Shown here: piece by piece, positions 19,141 through 28,568 of the stretch
How positions within the stretch are numbered: position 1 is the first letter of the stretch
How the letters are laid out: every line of letters begins with the position of its first letter
NCBI RefSeq assembly: GCF_900115745.1
Contig: NZ_FOXP01000004.1
Coordinates: 188,501 to 252,500 of the forward strand
Direction: 5' to 3'
Length of the DNA: 64,000 nucleotides
From: Sphingomonas rubra
GTDB lineage: Bacteria > Pseudomonadota > Alphaproteobacteria > Sphingomonadales > Sphingomonadaceae
The notes under the pieces: generated by a model
The model's input: only the letters and a program-made list of their open reading frames with translations
Databases searched by the model: none
Told to the model about the DNA's origin: nothing
Translations under genes and position numbers: made by a program

Positions 19141-22100
19141 TCACCCCATCGCCTTGGCCAACCCCTTGGACAGCTGCAACGCCCCGTGCAGGCGGGCCTT
19201 CGCGTCCGGCCACGCGCGCTGGAGCACCAGCTTCGCGTCCGGCCGCAGCTTCGCCACACCGCCCAACCGGTCGACATAGGCTAGCAACCCCTCGACGTTC
19301 GGGGGCTTGTCGCCGTGAAAGCTGACCAGCACGCCCTTGGCCCCCACGTCCATCTTGGCGATGCACGCGCGCTTGGCGTTCAGCTTGATCTCAATCACCC
19401 GGATCAGATTCTCCGTCGCGTCCGGCAGCGGCCCGAACCGGTCGATCATCTCCGCCGCGAACGCCGCCACCTCGCCCGCGTCGTCGACGTCGTTGAGGCG
19501 GCGATACAGCCCCATGCGCAGGTCGAGGTCGGGGACGTATTCCTCCGGGATCAGGATCGGCGCGTCGACGGTGATCTGGGGCGAGAAGTCGCGCGGCCGC
19601 GAGGCGAGCCCACCCGCCTTGGCGTCCATGATCGCCTCTTCCAGCATCGACTGGTAGAGTTCGTAGCCGACCTCCTTGATATGCCCCGACTGCTCGTCGC
19701 CGAGCAGATTGCCCGCGCCGCGGATGTCGAGGTCGTGGCTGGCCAGCTGGAACCCCGCGCCCAGCGTATCGAGGTCGCTCAGCACCTTCAGTCGCTTGTC
19801 GGCGGCCTCCGTCATCTGCCGCTCGGGCGGCGTCACCATATAGGCGTAGGCCCGCGTCTTCGACCGCCCGACGCGCCCGCGCAACTGGTAGAGCTGCGCC
19901 AGGCCGAAGCGGTCCGCGCGGTTGACGATCATCGTGTTGGCCGACGGGATGTCGATCCCGCTCTCGATGATCGTGGTCGACACCAGCACCTCGAAGCGCT
20001 TCTCGTAGAAGGCGGACATCCGCTCCTCGACCTCGCTCGCCGACATCTGCCCGTGCGCGATGACGTAGCGGATCTCCGGCACCTCCTTCGCCAGGAACTC
20101 CTCGATATCCGTCAGGTCGGCGACCCGGGGCGTGACCAGGAAGCTCTGTCCGCCGCGATAATGCTCCCGCAGCAGCGCCTCGCGCAGCACCACCGGGTCC
20201 CACGGCATCACGTAGGTCCGCACCGCCAGCCGGTCGACCGGCGGCGTCTGGATCACCGAAAGTTCGCGCAGGCCCGACATCGCCATCTGGAGCGTGCGCG
20301 GGATCGGCGTCGCGGTCAGCGTCAGCATGTGCACGTCGGCCTTCAGCGCCTTCAGCCGCTCCTTGTGCGTCACGCCGAACCGCTGCTCCTCATCGACGAT
20401 GACGAGGCCGAGCCGCTTGAAGCTGACGTTCTTCGCCAGCAGCGCGTGCGTGCCGATCACCACGTCCAGATCGCCCGACGCCGCACCTTCCTTCACCATC
20501 TTGATCTCGGCGGTGCCGACCAGCCGGCTCATCCGTCCGACCTTGATCGGGAAGCCCTCGAACCGCTGGCAGAAATTGTTGTAATGTTGGCGCGCGAGCA
20601 GCGTCGTCGGGCAGACCACCGCCACCTGCATCCCGCCCATCGCCGCGACGAACGCGGCGCGCAACGCCACCTCCGTCTTGCCGAAGCCGACATCGCCGAC
20701 GATCAGCCGGTCCATCGGCCTGCCCGCGGAAAGATCGCCTAGCACATCGTCGATCGCGCGATCCTGATCGTCGGTCGGCTCGTAGGGGAAGCGGTCGACG
20801 AAACTCGGATAGCCGCTCGAGTCGGGCTCGGCGACCTCGCCCGGCCGCAACGCGCGCTCGGCGGCGGTGGCGATCAGCTCACCCGCGATCTCGCGGATGC
20901 GCTCCTTCATCTTCGACTTGCGCCGCTGCCACGCCTCGCCGCCCAGCCGGTCGAGCGACGCCCCATCCTCGCCCGAGCCGTAACGGGTCAGCACCTCCAG
21001 ATTCTCGACCGGCACGTACAGTTTGTCGCCGCCCGCGTAGGACAAGGCGACGCAATCGTGCGGGCTCTTGCCGACCGGGATCGAGGTCAGCCCCTCGTAC
21101 CGGCCGATGCCGTGATCGGCGTGGACGACGAGGTCGCCCGGCGACAGCGTCGCCAGTTCCGCCAGGAACGCGTCCGCCGACTTCTTCCGCTTGTTGCGCC
21201 GGATCAGCCGATCGCCCAGCATGTCCTGCTCGGTCAGCACCGCGATCCCCGGCGCGGTGAAGCCGTGGTCGAGCGGCAGCACCACCATCGCCACGCCGAA
21301 GCTCCTGGTCGTGTCGGCGTGCCCCCGCGCCTCCTGCCACGTGTCGACGGGCTTGCCGCCCTTCAGCCCGTGATCCTTCAGCAGGCTCGCAAGCCGATCG
21401 CGCGATCCGCCCGAGTAGCTGGCGAGTACGGGTTTGCGCCCGTCCTTTCGCAGCTTCTCCAGATGATCGACCACCGCCTCGTACACGTTGGCCTGGTTCG
21501 CCCGCTCGGGCGCGAAGTCGCGGGGGCCGTCGACGCCGAAATCGACGACGCGGGCGGACTCGGGCTCGTGGAAGGCGGTGGTGACGTGCGCCGTCGTCTC
21601 GCCCAGCCGAGTCGCCCATTCCTCCGCGTCGAGGTAGAGCGCCTTCGCCGGCAGCGGCCGATAGCTGCCCGGCTGCTGCCCCTCGGCCCGCATCCGGTTC
21701 TCGTAATAGTCGGCGATCGCCTCGAATCGTCCCTCGGCGGCCGCCGCTACCCCCGCGTCGCGAACGACCAATGCGTCGCCCAGATGATCGAACAGCGTCG
21801 CCAGCTTGTCCTCGAACAGCGGCAGCCAATGCTCCATCCCTGCCAGCCGCCGCCCGTCCGACACCGCCTGGTAGAGCGGGTCGCCCGTCGCGGTCGCGCC
21901 GAACTTTTCCCGGTATCGCGTCCGGAACCGCTTGATCGACTCCGCGTCGAGCAGCGCCTCCGACGCCGGCAGCAGCGTGAAGCCGTCGACGCGCCCAATA
22001 GTGCGCTGGTCGGCCGGATCGAAGGACCGCACGCTCTCGATCTCGTCGCCGAAGAAGTCGAGCCGCAGCGCGTGCTCCTCGCCCGATGGATACAGGTCGA

Positions 22101-22602
22101 CGATGCCGCCCCGCACCGCATATTCGCCGTGATCGTGCACCGTCTCGGTCCGGACATAGCCGTTCGCCTGGAGCAAGGTGGCGAGATCATCACGCCCGAT
22201 CCGTTCGCCCGGCGCGAGGCTGGCGACGAGCTGGCGAATGCGGAACGGCGTCAGCACGCGCTGCGTCGCCGCGTTGGCGGTGGCGAGCACCAGCTGCGGC
22301 CCCTTCGCCTTGGCCTGCAACCGGTGCAGCGCCGCCACCCGCTCCGCCATGACGCGCAAGGTGGGGGAGGCGCGGTCGTACGGCAGACAGTCCCAGGCCG
22401 GGAAGGTCACCACCTCCAGCTCGGGCGCGAAGAACGGCGCGGTGGCGGCGATCGCGCGCATCGCCGCGTCGTCAGCGGCGACGAATACGACGCGGCCCGC
22501 CGCCCGCGCCAGATCGGCGAGCAGCGAGGGCTGGAACCCGGTCGGCACGCCAGCCAGCGTCAGCGATGCCTTGGCGGAAAGGATGGTCTTCAGGTCGGGC
22601 AT
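19141..22602 (-). CDS. mfd: Transcription-repair coupling factor Mfd
   Basis: The 1153-aa protein displaces RNA polymerase stalled at lesions and recruits UvrA. It shows the UvrB-like N-terminal region, the RNA-polymerase-interaction segment near DLVVHADHGIGRYEG, and an SF2 motor with GDVGFGKT at about 636-643 and DEEQRFG. The C-terminal TRCF domain follows. The start at 22602 (MPDLKT) is chosen over an upstream in-frame start at 22629. It is flanked on both sides by palindromic repeats, suggesting a monocistronic message. Confidence 0.97.
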   Translation of the reverse strand: MPDLKTILSAKASLTLAGVPTGFQPSLLADLARAAGRVVFVAADDAAMRAIAATAPFFAPELEVVTFPAWDCLPYDRASPTLRVMAERVAALHRLQAKAKGPQLVLATANAATQRVLTPFRIRQLVASLAPGERIGRDDLATLLQANGYVRTETVHDHGEYAVRGGIVDLYPSGEEHALRLDFFGDEIESVRSFDPADQRTIGRVDGFTLLPASEALLDAESIKRFRTRYREKFGATATGDPLYQAVSDGRRLAGMEHWLPLFEDKLATLFDHLGDALVVRDAGVAAAAEGRFEAIADYYENRMRAEGQQPGSYRPLPAKALYLDAEEWATRLGETTAHVTTAFHEPESARVVDFGVDGPRDFAPERANQANVYEAVVDHLEKLRKDGRKPVLASYSGGSRDRLASLLKDHGLKGGKPVDTWQEARGHADTTRSFGVAMVVLPLDHGFTAPGIAVLTEQDMLGDRLIRRNKRKKSADAFLAELATLSPGDLVVHADHGIGRYEGLTSIPVGKSPHDCVALSYAGGDKLYVPVENLEVLTRYGSGEDGASLDRLGGEAWQRRKSKMKERIREIAGELIATAAERALRPGEVAEPDSSGYPSFVDRFPYEPTDDQDRAIDDVLGDLSAGRPMDRLIVGDVGFGKTEVALRAAFVAAMGGMQVAVVCPTTLLARQHYNNFCQRFEGFPIKVGRMSRLVGTAEIKMVKEGAASGDLDVVIGTHALLAKNVSFKRLGLVIVDEEQRFGVTHKERLKALKADVHMLTLTATPIPRTLQMAMSGLRELSVIQTPPVDRLAVRTYVMPWDPVVLREALLREHYRGGQSFLVTPRVADLTDIEEFLAKEVPEIRYVIAHGQMSASEVEERMSAFYEKRFEVLVSTTIIESGIDIPSANTMIVNRADRFGLAQLYQLRGRVGRSKTRAYAYMVTPPERQMTEAADKRLKVLSDLDTLGAGFQLASHDLDIRGAGNLLGDEQSGHIKEVGYELYQSMLEEAIMDAKAGGLASRPRDFSPQITVDAPILIPEEYVPDLDLRMGLYRRLNDVDDAGEVAAFAAEMIDRFGPLPDATENLIRVIEIKLNAKRACIAKMDVGAKGVLVSFHGDKPPNVEGLLAYVDRLGGVAKLRPDAKLVLQRAWPDAKARLHGALQLSKGLAKAMG

Positions 22603-22614
22603 GATTTCTCTTCT

Positions 22615-22736
22615 GATCCTCCCCTGCAAGGGGAGGGGGACCAGCGAAGCTGGTGGAGGGGTGTCGACGCTTGCGAGGGGGGCGACACCCCTCCGTCAGC
22701 CCTGCGGGCTGCCACCTCCCCTTACAGGGGAGGATC
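22615..22736. repeat. Composite mini-cruciform repeat (CTCCCCTGCAAGGGGAGG type)
   Basis: The outer arms, starting GATCCTCCCCTG and ending CAGGGGAGGATC, enclose an inner GGTGGAGGGGTGTCG / CGACACCCCTCC pair and small local hairpins. The nested structure is about 120 bases, wholly within the gap between mfd and sdhE. It has no coding capacity and no visible target duplication. It looks like a small non-autonomous extragenic element. Confidence 0.75.
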
Positions 22737-22742
22737 GTCTCA

Positions 22743-23009
22743 TCATTCCGGCAGGGGCACGTAGGTGATCGCGCGCATCGCCTGCATCATCTCGCCGTTC
22801 CACTCCGGCGGGCAGGGGATCGATCCGATCGCCCAGCCCATGATGTCGACGTCCTGCTCCTCCAGCAGCGCCTCGAACCAGTCGAGTTCCCCCGCCGACC
22901 AGCGCTCGTGATGCGCGTCGAAGAAGCCGCCGATCATCAGATCGGCCTCGCGCGTGCCGCGATGCCAGGCGCGGAAGCGCAGGCGCTTGATGCGAATATC
23001 GTGGTCCAT
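22743..23009 (-). CDS. sdhE: Succinate dehydrogenase assembly factor 2 (SdhE/YgfY)
   Basis: The 88-aa protein has the SdhE flavinylation motif RGTREAD at residues 17-23 and the downstream WSAGELDWFEALLEEQD. The family helps attach FAD covalently to the flavoprotein subunit of succinate dehydrogenase. The ATG at 23009 gives the conserved compact length; longer in-frame starts would extend through a palindromic repeat and into recG. It is divergent from recG. Confidence 0.93.
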   Translation of the reverse strand: MDHDIRIKRLRFRAWHRGTREADLMIGGFFDAHHERWSAGELDWFEALLEEQDVDIMGWAIGSIPCPPEWNGEMMQAMRAITYVPLPE

Positions 23010-23017
23010 GGCAAACA

Positions 23018-23098
23018 CGTCATGCCAGCAAAGGCCGGCATCTCCTGCGGCAGGGGGCCGCCAGTCCGACGAGGCGCCAGCTTTCGCTGGCATGACGG
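23018..23098. repeat. Imperfect REP-like pair between sdhE and recG
   Basis: CGTCATGCCAGCAAAGGCCGG at the left and a near-complement CCAGCTTTCGCTGGCATGACGG at the right bracket about 40 bases. This is a third arm type (CATGCCAGC). It occupies the gap between the divergent sdhE and recG start codons, so it lies inside or next to both promoters, unlike the 3'-end copies. Confidence 0.65.
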
Positions 23099-23129
23099 AA
23101 GGCGGCTGTTTAGTTCGGCTCATGTAGCC

Positions 23130-25178
23130 ATGCGCCCCGACATCCTCAATCCGCTGTTCGCCGAGGTCACGTCGCTGAAGGGCGTCGGCCCGGCGCTCGC
23201 CCGCCCGCTCGACCGGCTCGACCTCAGGCGCGTGGTCGACGTCGCCTTCCACCTGCCGACCGGGTTCATCGATCGCATTCCGCGGACCGAGCTGATGCAG
23301 GCCGACGTCGGCAAGGTCATCGCCATCACGCTCACCCCGCGCGACTATCGCACCAGTGCTGGCCGCGGCCCCACCCGTGTCCAGGCGAGCGACGCGCACG
23401 GCAATCACGTCAGCCTCACCTATTTCGGTGGCAACAGCGGCTGGGTGAAGAAGCTCCTGCCTCTGGGCGAGCCGCGCCGCGTGTCAGGCCGCCTCGACCA
23501 ATACGGCCCGGACCTCCAGATCGTTCACCCGGACCTGTCCGAGCCGGACGAGGAGTTTCGTGGCCGCGAGGCGATCTACCCGCTGTCGGAAGGCCTCACC
23601 TCCCGCCGACTCGCGGCGCTCGCCGCGCAGGCCGTCGCCCGCGCGCCGGACCTGCCCGAGTGGATCGAGCCCGGTCTGAAGGCCAAGCGCGAATGGCCCG
23701 ACTGGCACGACGCGCTCGCCCGTATCCATGCCGACCCCGCCGATGCGAAGGCGCGCGAGCGGCTTGCTTATGACGAGGTGTTCGCCAACCAGCTGGCGAT
23801 GACGCTGGTCCGCGCCGATACGCGCAAACGCAAGGGCAGGGCGCTCCACGGCACCGGCCGCCTCCGCGACCTTCTCAATCTTCCCTACAGCCTCACCGGC
23901 GCGCAGGCGCGTACTGTGGCGGAGATCGAGGGTGACCTGGCGCAGGACGCGCCGATGCTCCGCCTGCTCCAGGGCGATGTCGGCTCGGGCAAGACGCTGG
24001 TCGCCGCGATGGCGCTGCTCGTCGCGGTCGAGGCCGGCGCGCAAGGCGCCATGCTCGCGCCCACCGAAATTCTCGCCCGCCAGCATCACGACACGCTGCG
24101 CCGCCAGCTCGCCGGTCTGCCGGTCGAGGTCGCCGTCCTGACCGGCCGCGACAAGGGTCGTGCGCGCGAGGCGACGCTGATGGCGCTCGCCGACGGATCG
24201 ATCGACATTCTCGTCGGCACCCACGCCATCTTCCAGGAGGCGGTCGGCTACAAGGATTTGGGGTTGGTCGTCGTCGACGAGCAGCACCGCTTCGGCGTCG
24301 CGCAGCGCATGCTCCTCCAGGAGAAGGGCCGCAGCCCGCACCTGCTGGCGATGACCGCCACGCCGATCCCCCGCACGCTGACCCTCGCCCAATATGGCGA
24401 GATGGACGTCAGCCGCCTCGACGAGATGCCTCCCGGCCGCCAGCCGATCGAGACGCGCGTCGTGTCGGAGGATCGGCTCGACGAGGTGGTGAACGCGCTC
24501 GGCCGCCATCTCGAAACCGGCGGCCAGGCCTATTGGGTCTGCCCTCTGGTCGAGGAGAGCGAGAAGAGCGACATGGCCGCCGCCGAGGCACGTGCCGAGG
24601 CGCTCCGCCAGCGCTTCGGCGAGCAGGTCGGCCTCGTCCACGGCCGCATGAAGCCGCCCGAGAAGGACGCGCAGATGGAGGCGTTCGCCGGCGGTCGCAC
24701 GCGCGTGCTGGTCGCGACCACGGTGATCGAGGTCGGCGTCGACGTGCCCAACGCGACGCTGATCGTGATCGAGCACGCCGACCGCTTCGGCCTCGCCCAG
24801 CTCCACCAGTTGCGCGGTCGCGTCGGGCGGGGCGGCGGCCAGTCGCGCTGCCTGCTGCTGCGCGGCGCCGCGCTCAGCGAGACCGCGCGCGCGCGCCTGG
24901 CGCTGATGCGCGAATCAAACGACGGCTTCCGCCTCGCCGAGGAGGATCTGCGCCTGCGCGGCGCCGGCGAGATGCTCGGCACCCGCCAGTCGGGCGAGGC
25001 CGGCTTCCGGCTCGCCACGCCGGAGATGCTGGCCGACCTGTTGCAATGCGCGCACGATGACGCGCGCCTGCTGATCGACCGTGACGGCGGCCTGTCGGGC
25101 ACGCGCGGCCAGGCCGCTCGCGCCGCGCTCTACCTGTTCGAGCGTGACGCCGGCGTGGCGCTGCTCCGCTCCGGTTGA
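23130..25178 (+). CDS. recG: ATP-dependent DNA helicase RecG
   Basis: The 682-aa protein is RecG, which remodels stalled forks and Holliday junctions. The N-terminal wedge/OB domain precedes helicase motifs, with Walker A (DVGSGKT) at about 283-289, DEQHRFG in motif II, and the TRG region near the end. The ATG at 23130 starts MRPDILNPL. Upstream in-frame codons would translate the repeat and sdhE antisense and are not used. Confidence 0.97.
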   Translation: MRPDILNPLFAEVTSLKGVGPALARPLDRLDLRRVVDVAFHLPTGFIDRIPRTELMQADVGKVIAITLTPRDYRTSAGRGPTRVQASDAHGNHVSLTYFGGNSGWVKKLLPLGEPRRVSGRLDQYGPDLQIVHPDLSEPDEEFRGREAIYPLSEGLTSRRLAALAAQAVARAPDLPEWIEPGLKAKREWPDWHDALARIHADPADAKARERLAYDEVFANQLAMTLVRADTRKRKGRALHGTGRLRDLLNLPYSLTGAQARTVAEIEGDLAQDAPMLRLLQGDVGSGKTLVAAMALLVAVEAGAQGAMLAPTEILARQHHDTLRRQLAGLPVEVAVLTGRDKGRAREATLMALADGSIDILVGTHAIFQEAVGYKDLGLVVVDEQHRFGVAQRMLLQEKGRSPHLLAMTATPIPRTLTLAQYGEMDVSRLDEMPPGRQPIETRVVSEDRLDEVVNALGRHLETGGQAYWVCPLVEESEKSDMAAAEARAEALRQRFGEQVGLVHGRMKPPEKDAQMEAFAGGRTRVLVATTVIEVGVDVPNATLIVIEHADRFGLAQLHQLRGRVGRGGGQSRCLLLRGAALSETARARLALMRESNDGFRLAEEDLRLRGAGEMLGTRQSGEAGFRLATPEMLADLLQCAHDDARLLIDRDGGLSGTRGQAARAALYLFERDAGVALLRSG

Positions 25179-25210
25179 CGCGAGGGCGGCGGCCGTCCAC
25201 CGCCCCGGCC

Positions 25211-25648
25211 ATGCCCCTGCTCGCCATCATCGCCGTCCTCGCCGCGGGGCTCGGCGTCGCGCTCCAGCCGCCGACCAACGCGGCGCTCGCCCGCGCTGGC
25301 GGGTCGGTGGTGCTCGCCTCGCTGATCTCCTTCGCGATCGGCACCGCGCTCCTGCTCGTCGCCTGGCTCGCCGCCGGCCGTCCCGGTGGCGGGGGCTTGC
25401 GCGATGCACCGGCCTGGGCCTGGGTGGGAGGCTTCTACGGCGCCTGCTTCGTCGCCGCGCTCGCCTACGCCACGCCGCGCCTCGGCCTCGCCTCCACGCT
25501 GACCCTCGCCATCGCCAGCCAGCTCGTCGCCGCGCTGCTCTTGGATCGCTGGGGTGCACTCGGTCTCGCCCCGACATCGATCGGCACCGGCCGCCTCCTC
25601 GGCGTAGCCCTCGTCATCGCGGGTGCCGTGCTGGTCCGGCGCGGCTAG
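25211..25648 (+). CDS. DMT-superfamily small membrane protein (DUF606/YdcZ type)
   Basis: The 145-aa protein is mostly hydrophobic, with about five predicted membrane helices. It has the half-length architecture of DUF606/YdcZ members of the drug/metabolite transporter superfamily, with the signature-like QPPTNAALAR near the N-terminus. Short members often work as pairs or dimers; no partner is visible. The start is taken at ATG 25211. A TTG at 25175 overlapping the recG stop is an alternative. Confidence 0.8.
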   Translation: MPLLAIIAVLAAGLGVALQPPTNAALARAGGSVVLASLISFAIGTALLLVAWLAAGRPGGGGLRDAPAWAWVGGFYGACFVAALAYATPRLGLASTLTLAIASQLVAALLLDRWGALGLAPTSIGTGRLLGVALVIAGAVLVRRG

Positions 25649-25729
25649 CCGCCGGGCAGCAGGCCGCGACCAGCCTGGCGTTCGTCATGACGTGACGGGA
25701 ACTTCTACTTCAGTCCTCGTCGCAAATCC

Positions 25730-26044
25730 TCAATTCCTGGTTATCGCCGCGAGCAACGCGTCGTAGCGATCCGGTGATAGCGGATGCACGAACCGGCAGC
25801 CGATCCGCCCGCCCAACGACCAGCGTACCTCCACCGCGACCCGCCCGAGGGTCGGCAGCTCCACCAGCAGCGTCTGCTCCGCCGCCAGTCCGGCATCGCA
25901 GCGCGCCATCAGTCCGCCTTGCGAGAGATTGACCACCGTCACGACGCAGGCAAGCCCGTCCTCGCAGGTCGCGCGCGTCCGCAACAACACCTCGACCCGC
26001 TGTTCGCCACGTTCGTCCGATAACGTGGGTGCCAATCCGTTCAT
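25730..26044 (-). CDS. PilZ-domain protein
   Basis: The 104-aa single-domain protein contains the PilZ c-di-GMP-binding pattern: an Arg-rich ERGEQRVEVLLRTR segment followed by NLSQGGLM in place of the DxSxxG motif. It is probably a small cytoplasmic c-di-GMP effector, although D-to-N at the second motif could weaken binding. The start at 26044 (MNGLAPT) is preferred to 26107. It lies downstream of tyrS on the same strand. Confidence 0.8.
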   Translation of the reverse strand: MNGLAPTLSDERGEQRVEVLLRTRATCEDGLACVVTVVNLSQGGLMARCDAGLAAEQTLLVELPTLGRVAVEVRWSLGGRIGCRFVHPLSPDRYDALLAAITRN

Positions 26045-26131
26045 CGATACTCCCGTCGCCGCCCGCCAAGATGACGACCGTTCCGTCAGACCGAAGTAAA
26101 CGGGCAAGGTTCGGAAATCATGCCCGATTTG

Positions 26132-27361
26132 TCACCTCTGCGGCGCGATCAGCAACCCATGTTGTTTCTTGCCCGCCGATACGCGCACCGGGTCGCTGCC
26201 GACCGCGACGACCTGCGTCTCGCCCGACACCTTCTCGCCGTCCACCCGCGCGCCGCCGCCCGCGATCAGCCGCCGTGCCTCTCCCTTGGACGCGGCGAAG
26301 CCCAGCCCGACCAGCGCGTCGACGATGCCGATCTCGCCCGCTACCGCCAGCCGCGGCAGCGCGTCGCCCGCGGCGCCTTCCTCGAAGGTGCGCCGCGCCG
26401 TCTCCGCGGCCTCGTCCGCCGCCGCACGCCCGCGGCACATCGCCGTCGCCTCGGTGGCGAGCAGCTTCTTCGCCTCGTTGATCTCCGCGCCCGGCAGCGC
26501 CTCCAGCCGCCTGATCTCGTCCAGCGGCAAGTCGGTGAACAGGCGCAGGAAGCGTCCCACGTCGCGGTCGTCGGTGTTGCGCCAGAACTGCCAGTAATCG
26601 AAATGCGGCAGCTGGTCCTCGTGCAGCCACACCGCGCCGGACACCGTCTTGCCCATCTTGGCGCCGTCGGCAGTGGTGAGCAGCGGAGTCGTCACCCCGA
26701 ACACCTCGGTCCCGCTCATCCGCCGCGCCAGCTCGACGCCGTTGACGATGTTGCCCCACTGGTCCGACCCGCCCATCTGCAACCGGCAGCCGGCGCGCCG
26801 CGACAATTCCATGAAATCGTACGCCTGGAGGATCATGTAGTTAAATTCGAGGAAGCTCAGCGATTGCTCGCGATCGAGCCTGAGCTTGACCGAATCGAAG
26901 CTCAGCATCCGGTTGACGGAGAAATGCTGCCCGACGTCGCGGAGGAACGGGATGTATTCCAGCCTGTCGAGCCACTCGGCATTGTCCAGCATCACCGCGT
27001 CGGTCGGCCCGTCGCCGAAGGTCAGGAAGCGCTCGAAGATGCGCTTGATCGACGCGACGTTGGCCGCGATCCCGTCGTGATCGAGCAGCTTGCGCGCCTC
27101 GTCCTTGAAGCTGGGATCGCCGATCTTGCCGGTGCCGCCGCCCATCAGCACGATCGGCTTGTGCCCGGTCTGCTGGAGCCGCCGCAGCAGCATGATCTGC
27201 ACCAGGCTGCCGACGTGCAGCGACGGCGCGGTCGGGTCGAAGCCGATATAGCCCGGCACAATCCCGCCAGCGGCCAGCGCGTCGAGCGCGGCGGCGTCGG
27301 TCATCTGGTGGATGTAGCCGCGCTGCGACAAGATGGTGAGGAGATCGGACCGGTAGGACAT
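26132..27361 (-). CDS. tyrS: Tyrosyl-tRNA synthetase
   Basis: This 409-aa class I synthetase has the HIGH-type signature HVGS at 49-52, KMGKT at 235-239 for KMSKS, and a C-terminal S4-like RNA-binding domain. It charges tRNA-Tyr. Length is typical of bacterial TyrS. It is separated by 70 bases from the LysM/LytM gene upstream, and no T-box or other leader is evident. Confidence 0.97.
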   Translation of the reverse strand: MSYRSDLLTILSQRGYIHQMTDAAALDALAAGGIVPGYIGFDPTAPSLHVGSLVQIMLLRRLQQTGHKPIVLMGGGTGKIGDPSFKDEARKLLDHDGIAANVASIKRIFERFLTFGDGPTDAVMLDNAEWLDRLEYIPFLRDVGQHFSVNRMLSFDSVKLRLDREQSLSFLEFNYMILQAYDFMELSRRAGCRLQMGGSDQWGNIVNGVELARRMSGTEVFGVTTPLLTTADGAKMGKTVSGAVWLHEDQLPHFDYWQFWRNTDDRDVGRFLRLFTDLPLDEIRRLEALPGAEINEAKKLLATEATAMCRGRAAADEAAETARRTFEEGAAGDALPRLAVAGEIGIVDALVGLGFAASKGEARRLIAGGGARVDGEKVSGETQVVAVGSDPVRVSAGKKQHGLLIAPQR

Positions 27362-27431
27362 GGCGGTCGGTTAGCAAGCGGCGCGCCGGGCGTCACCTGC
27401 TGCGCCGCAATGCTCCCGCCACCGCCCGCGC

Positions 27432-28556
27432 TCAACTGCGCGAAAGCTGACCCTGCGGATCGACCGGCGTGCGGCCCCGGCGCAGCTCGAAATGCACCTC
27501 CGGCCGGTCGGCGAAGCCGGTGTCGCCCGACAGCGCGATCGTCTGACCGCGCTTCACCGACTGGCCGCGGCTGACCAGCAGCTTGGACGCGTGGCCGTAC
27601 ACGCTGGTCCAGCCGCCGCCATGTTTGATGATGACGAGCCCGCCCAGCGCCGCGATTCCATCTCCTGCATAGGCGACCACGCCGTCGGCGGTCGCCACGA
27701 CGGGCGTGGAGACGGGTACCGCGATCTTGATCCCGTCGTTGCGCTCGCCACTGGCGCCGCGGCCGAAACGTTTCACGACTTGGCCGTCGACCGGCCAGAC
27801 GAAGCCGCCTCCTGCCAGCCGCACCGGCGGCGCCACCGCGGCGCTCGGCGGCAATGTGCGCGTCGGCCGTTTGGTCGGCCGCGCCGGCGCCTGGTTCGCC
27901 GCGAGCGCCGGCTCGCCGCCGGTCAAAATGTCGTCCACGTCCAGCCGGAACGCCGCCGCCCGTTCCGCCGCGCGGCTGGCGGCGGCGGCGGCCGGGCCAG
28001 GGATGGCGATCCGCTGGCCGGCGCGCAGCACGTACGGCTCGGCCAGCTGGTTGGCCGACACGATCCGCGACCATTCGACGCCGTAGGCACGCGCGATCGC
28101 GATCCCGCTCTCGCCGCTTCGCACCAAGTGATAGCGTCCACCCGGCACCGCCAGCCGCTGCCCGGCGCGGATGGTGAAGGGCGGCTGCAAGTCGTTCGCC
28201 CGCGCGATCGCCTCCAGCCCCACGCCGGCGCGATCGGCAATACGGCGCAGCGTATCACCCGGTGCCACCACGACGCTGCCGTCCGCTACCTCCCGCGCGT
28301 CCGCGGCCACCGGCCGCGCTTCCCAGGCCGGGCGCGCCGGCGCCGACGTGGCTAGGTCGACGCGCCCGACCGGACGATCGGGTGACTCGCTGTCTGCCAC
28401 CTGTTCGTCGGCGCCCTCGTCCGCCCCCGGCAGGTCGCGCGGCTGCTCGGTGACCGGGGGAGGGGCCGCGGTCGCATAGCGGGCGTCGCCGCCGTCGACC
28501 CGGGGAATGCATCCGCCGAGCGCCACCGCCATCATTGCCGCCGCCGCCCGTCGCAT
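27432..28556 (-). CDS. LysM/LytM (M23-like) lipoprotein, NlpD-type, degenerate catalytic site
   Basis: The 374-aa product has a lipobox (VALGGC, lipidated C16), LysM repeats at about 95-138 and 142-186, and an M23/LytM domain at about 250-370. The HxxxD zinc motif of active M23 enzymes is replaced by N273 and K277, and the HxH motif by EVH with only H355 kept. H322 of the YGH segment remains. This predicts a non-catalytic LytM, as in NlpD/EnvC activators of cell-wall amidases. The neighbour surE matches the nlpD-surE linkage known in other proteobacteria. It would act in the periplasm at division sites. Confidence 0.88.
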   Translation of the reverse strand: MRRAAAAMMAVALGGCIPRVDGGDARYATAAPPPVTEQPRDLPGADEGADEQVADSESPDRPVGRVDLATSAPARPAWEARPVAADAREVADGSVVVAPGDTLRRIADRAGVGLEAIARANDLQPPFTIRAGQRLAVPGGRYHLVRSGESGIAIARAYGVEWSRIVSANQLAEPYVLRAGQRIAIPGPAAAAASRAAERAAAFRLDVDDILTGGEPALAANQAPARPTKRPTRTLPPSAAVAPPVRLAGGGFVWPVDGQVVKRFGRGASGERNDGIKIAVPVSTPVVATADGVVAYAGDGIAALGGLVIIKHGGGWTSVYGHASKLLVSRGQSVKRGQTIALSGDTGFADRPEVHFELRRGRTPVDPQGQLSRS

Positions 28557-28568
28557 CCGCCTCGCTCC

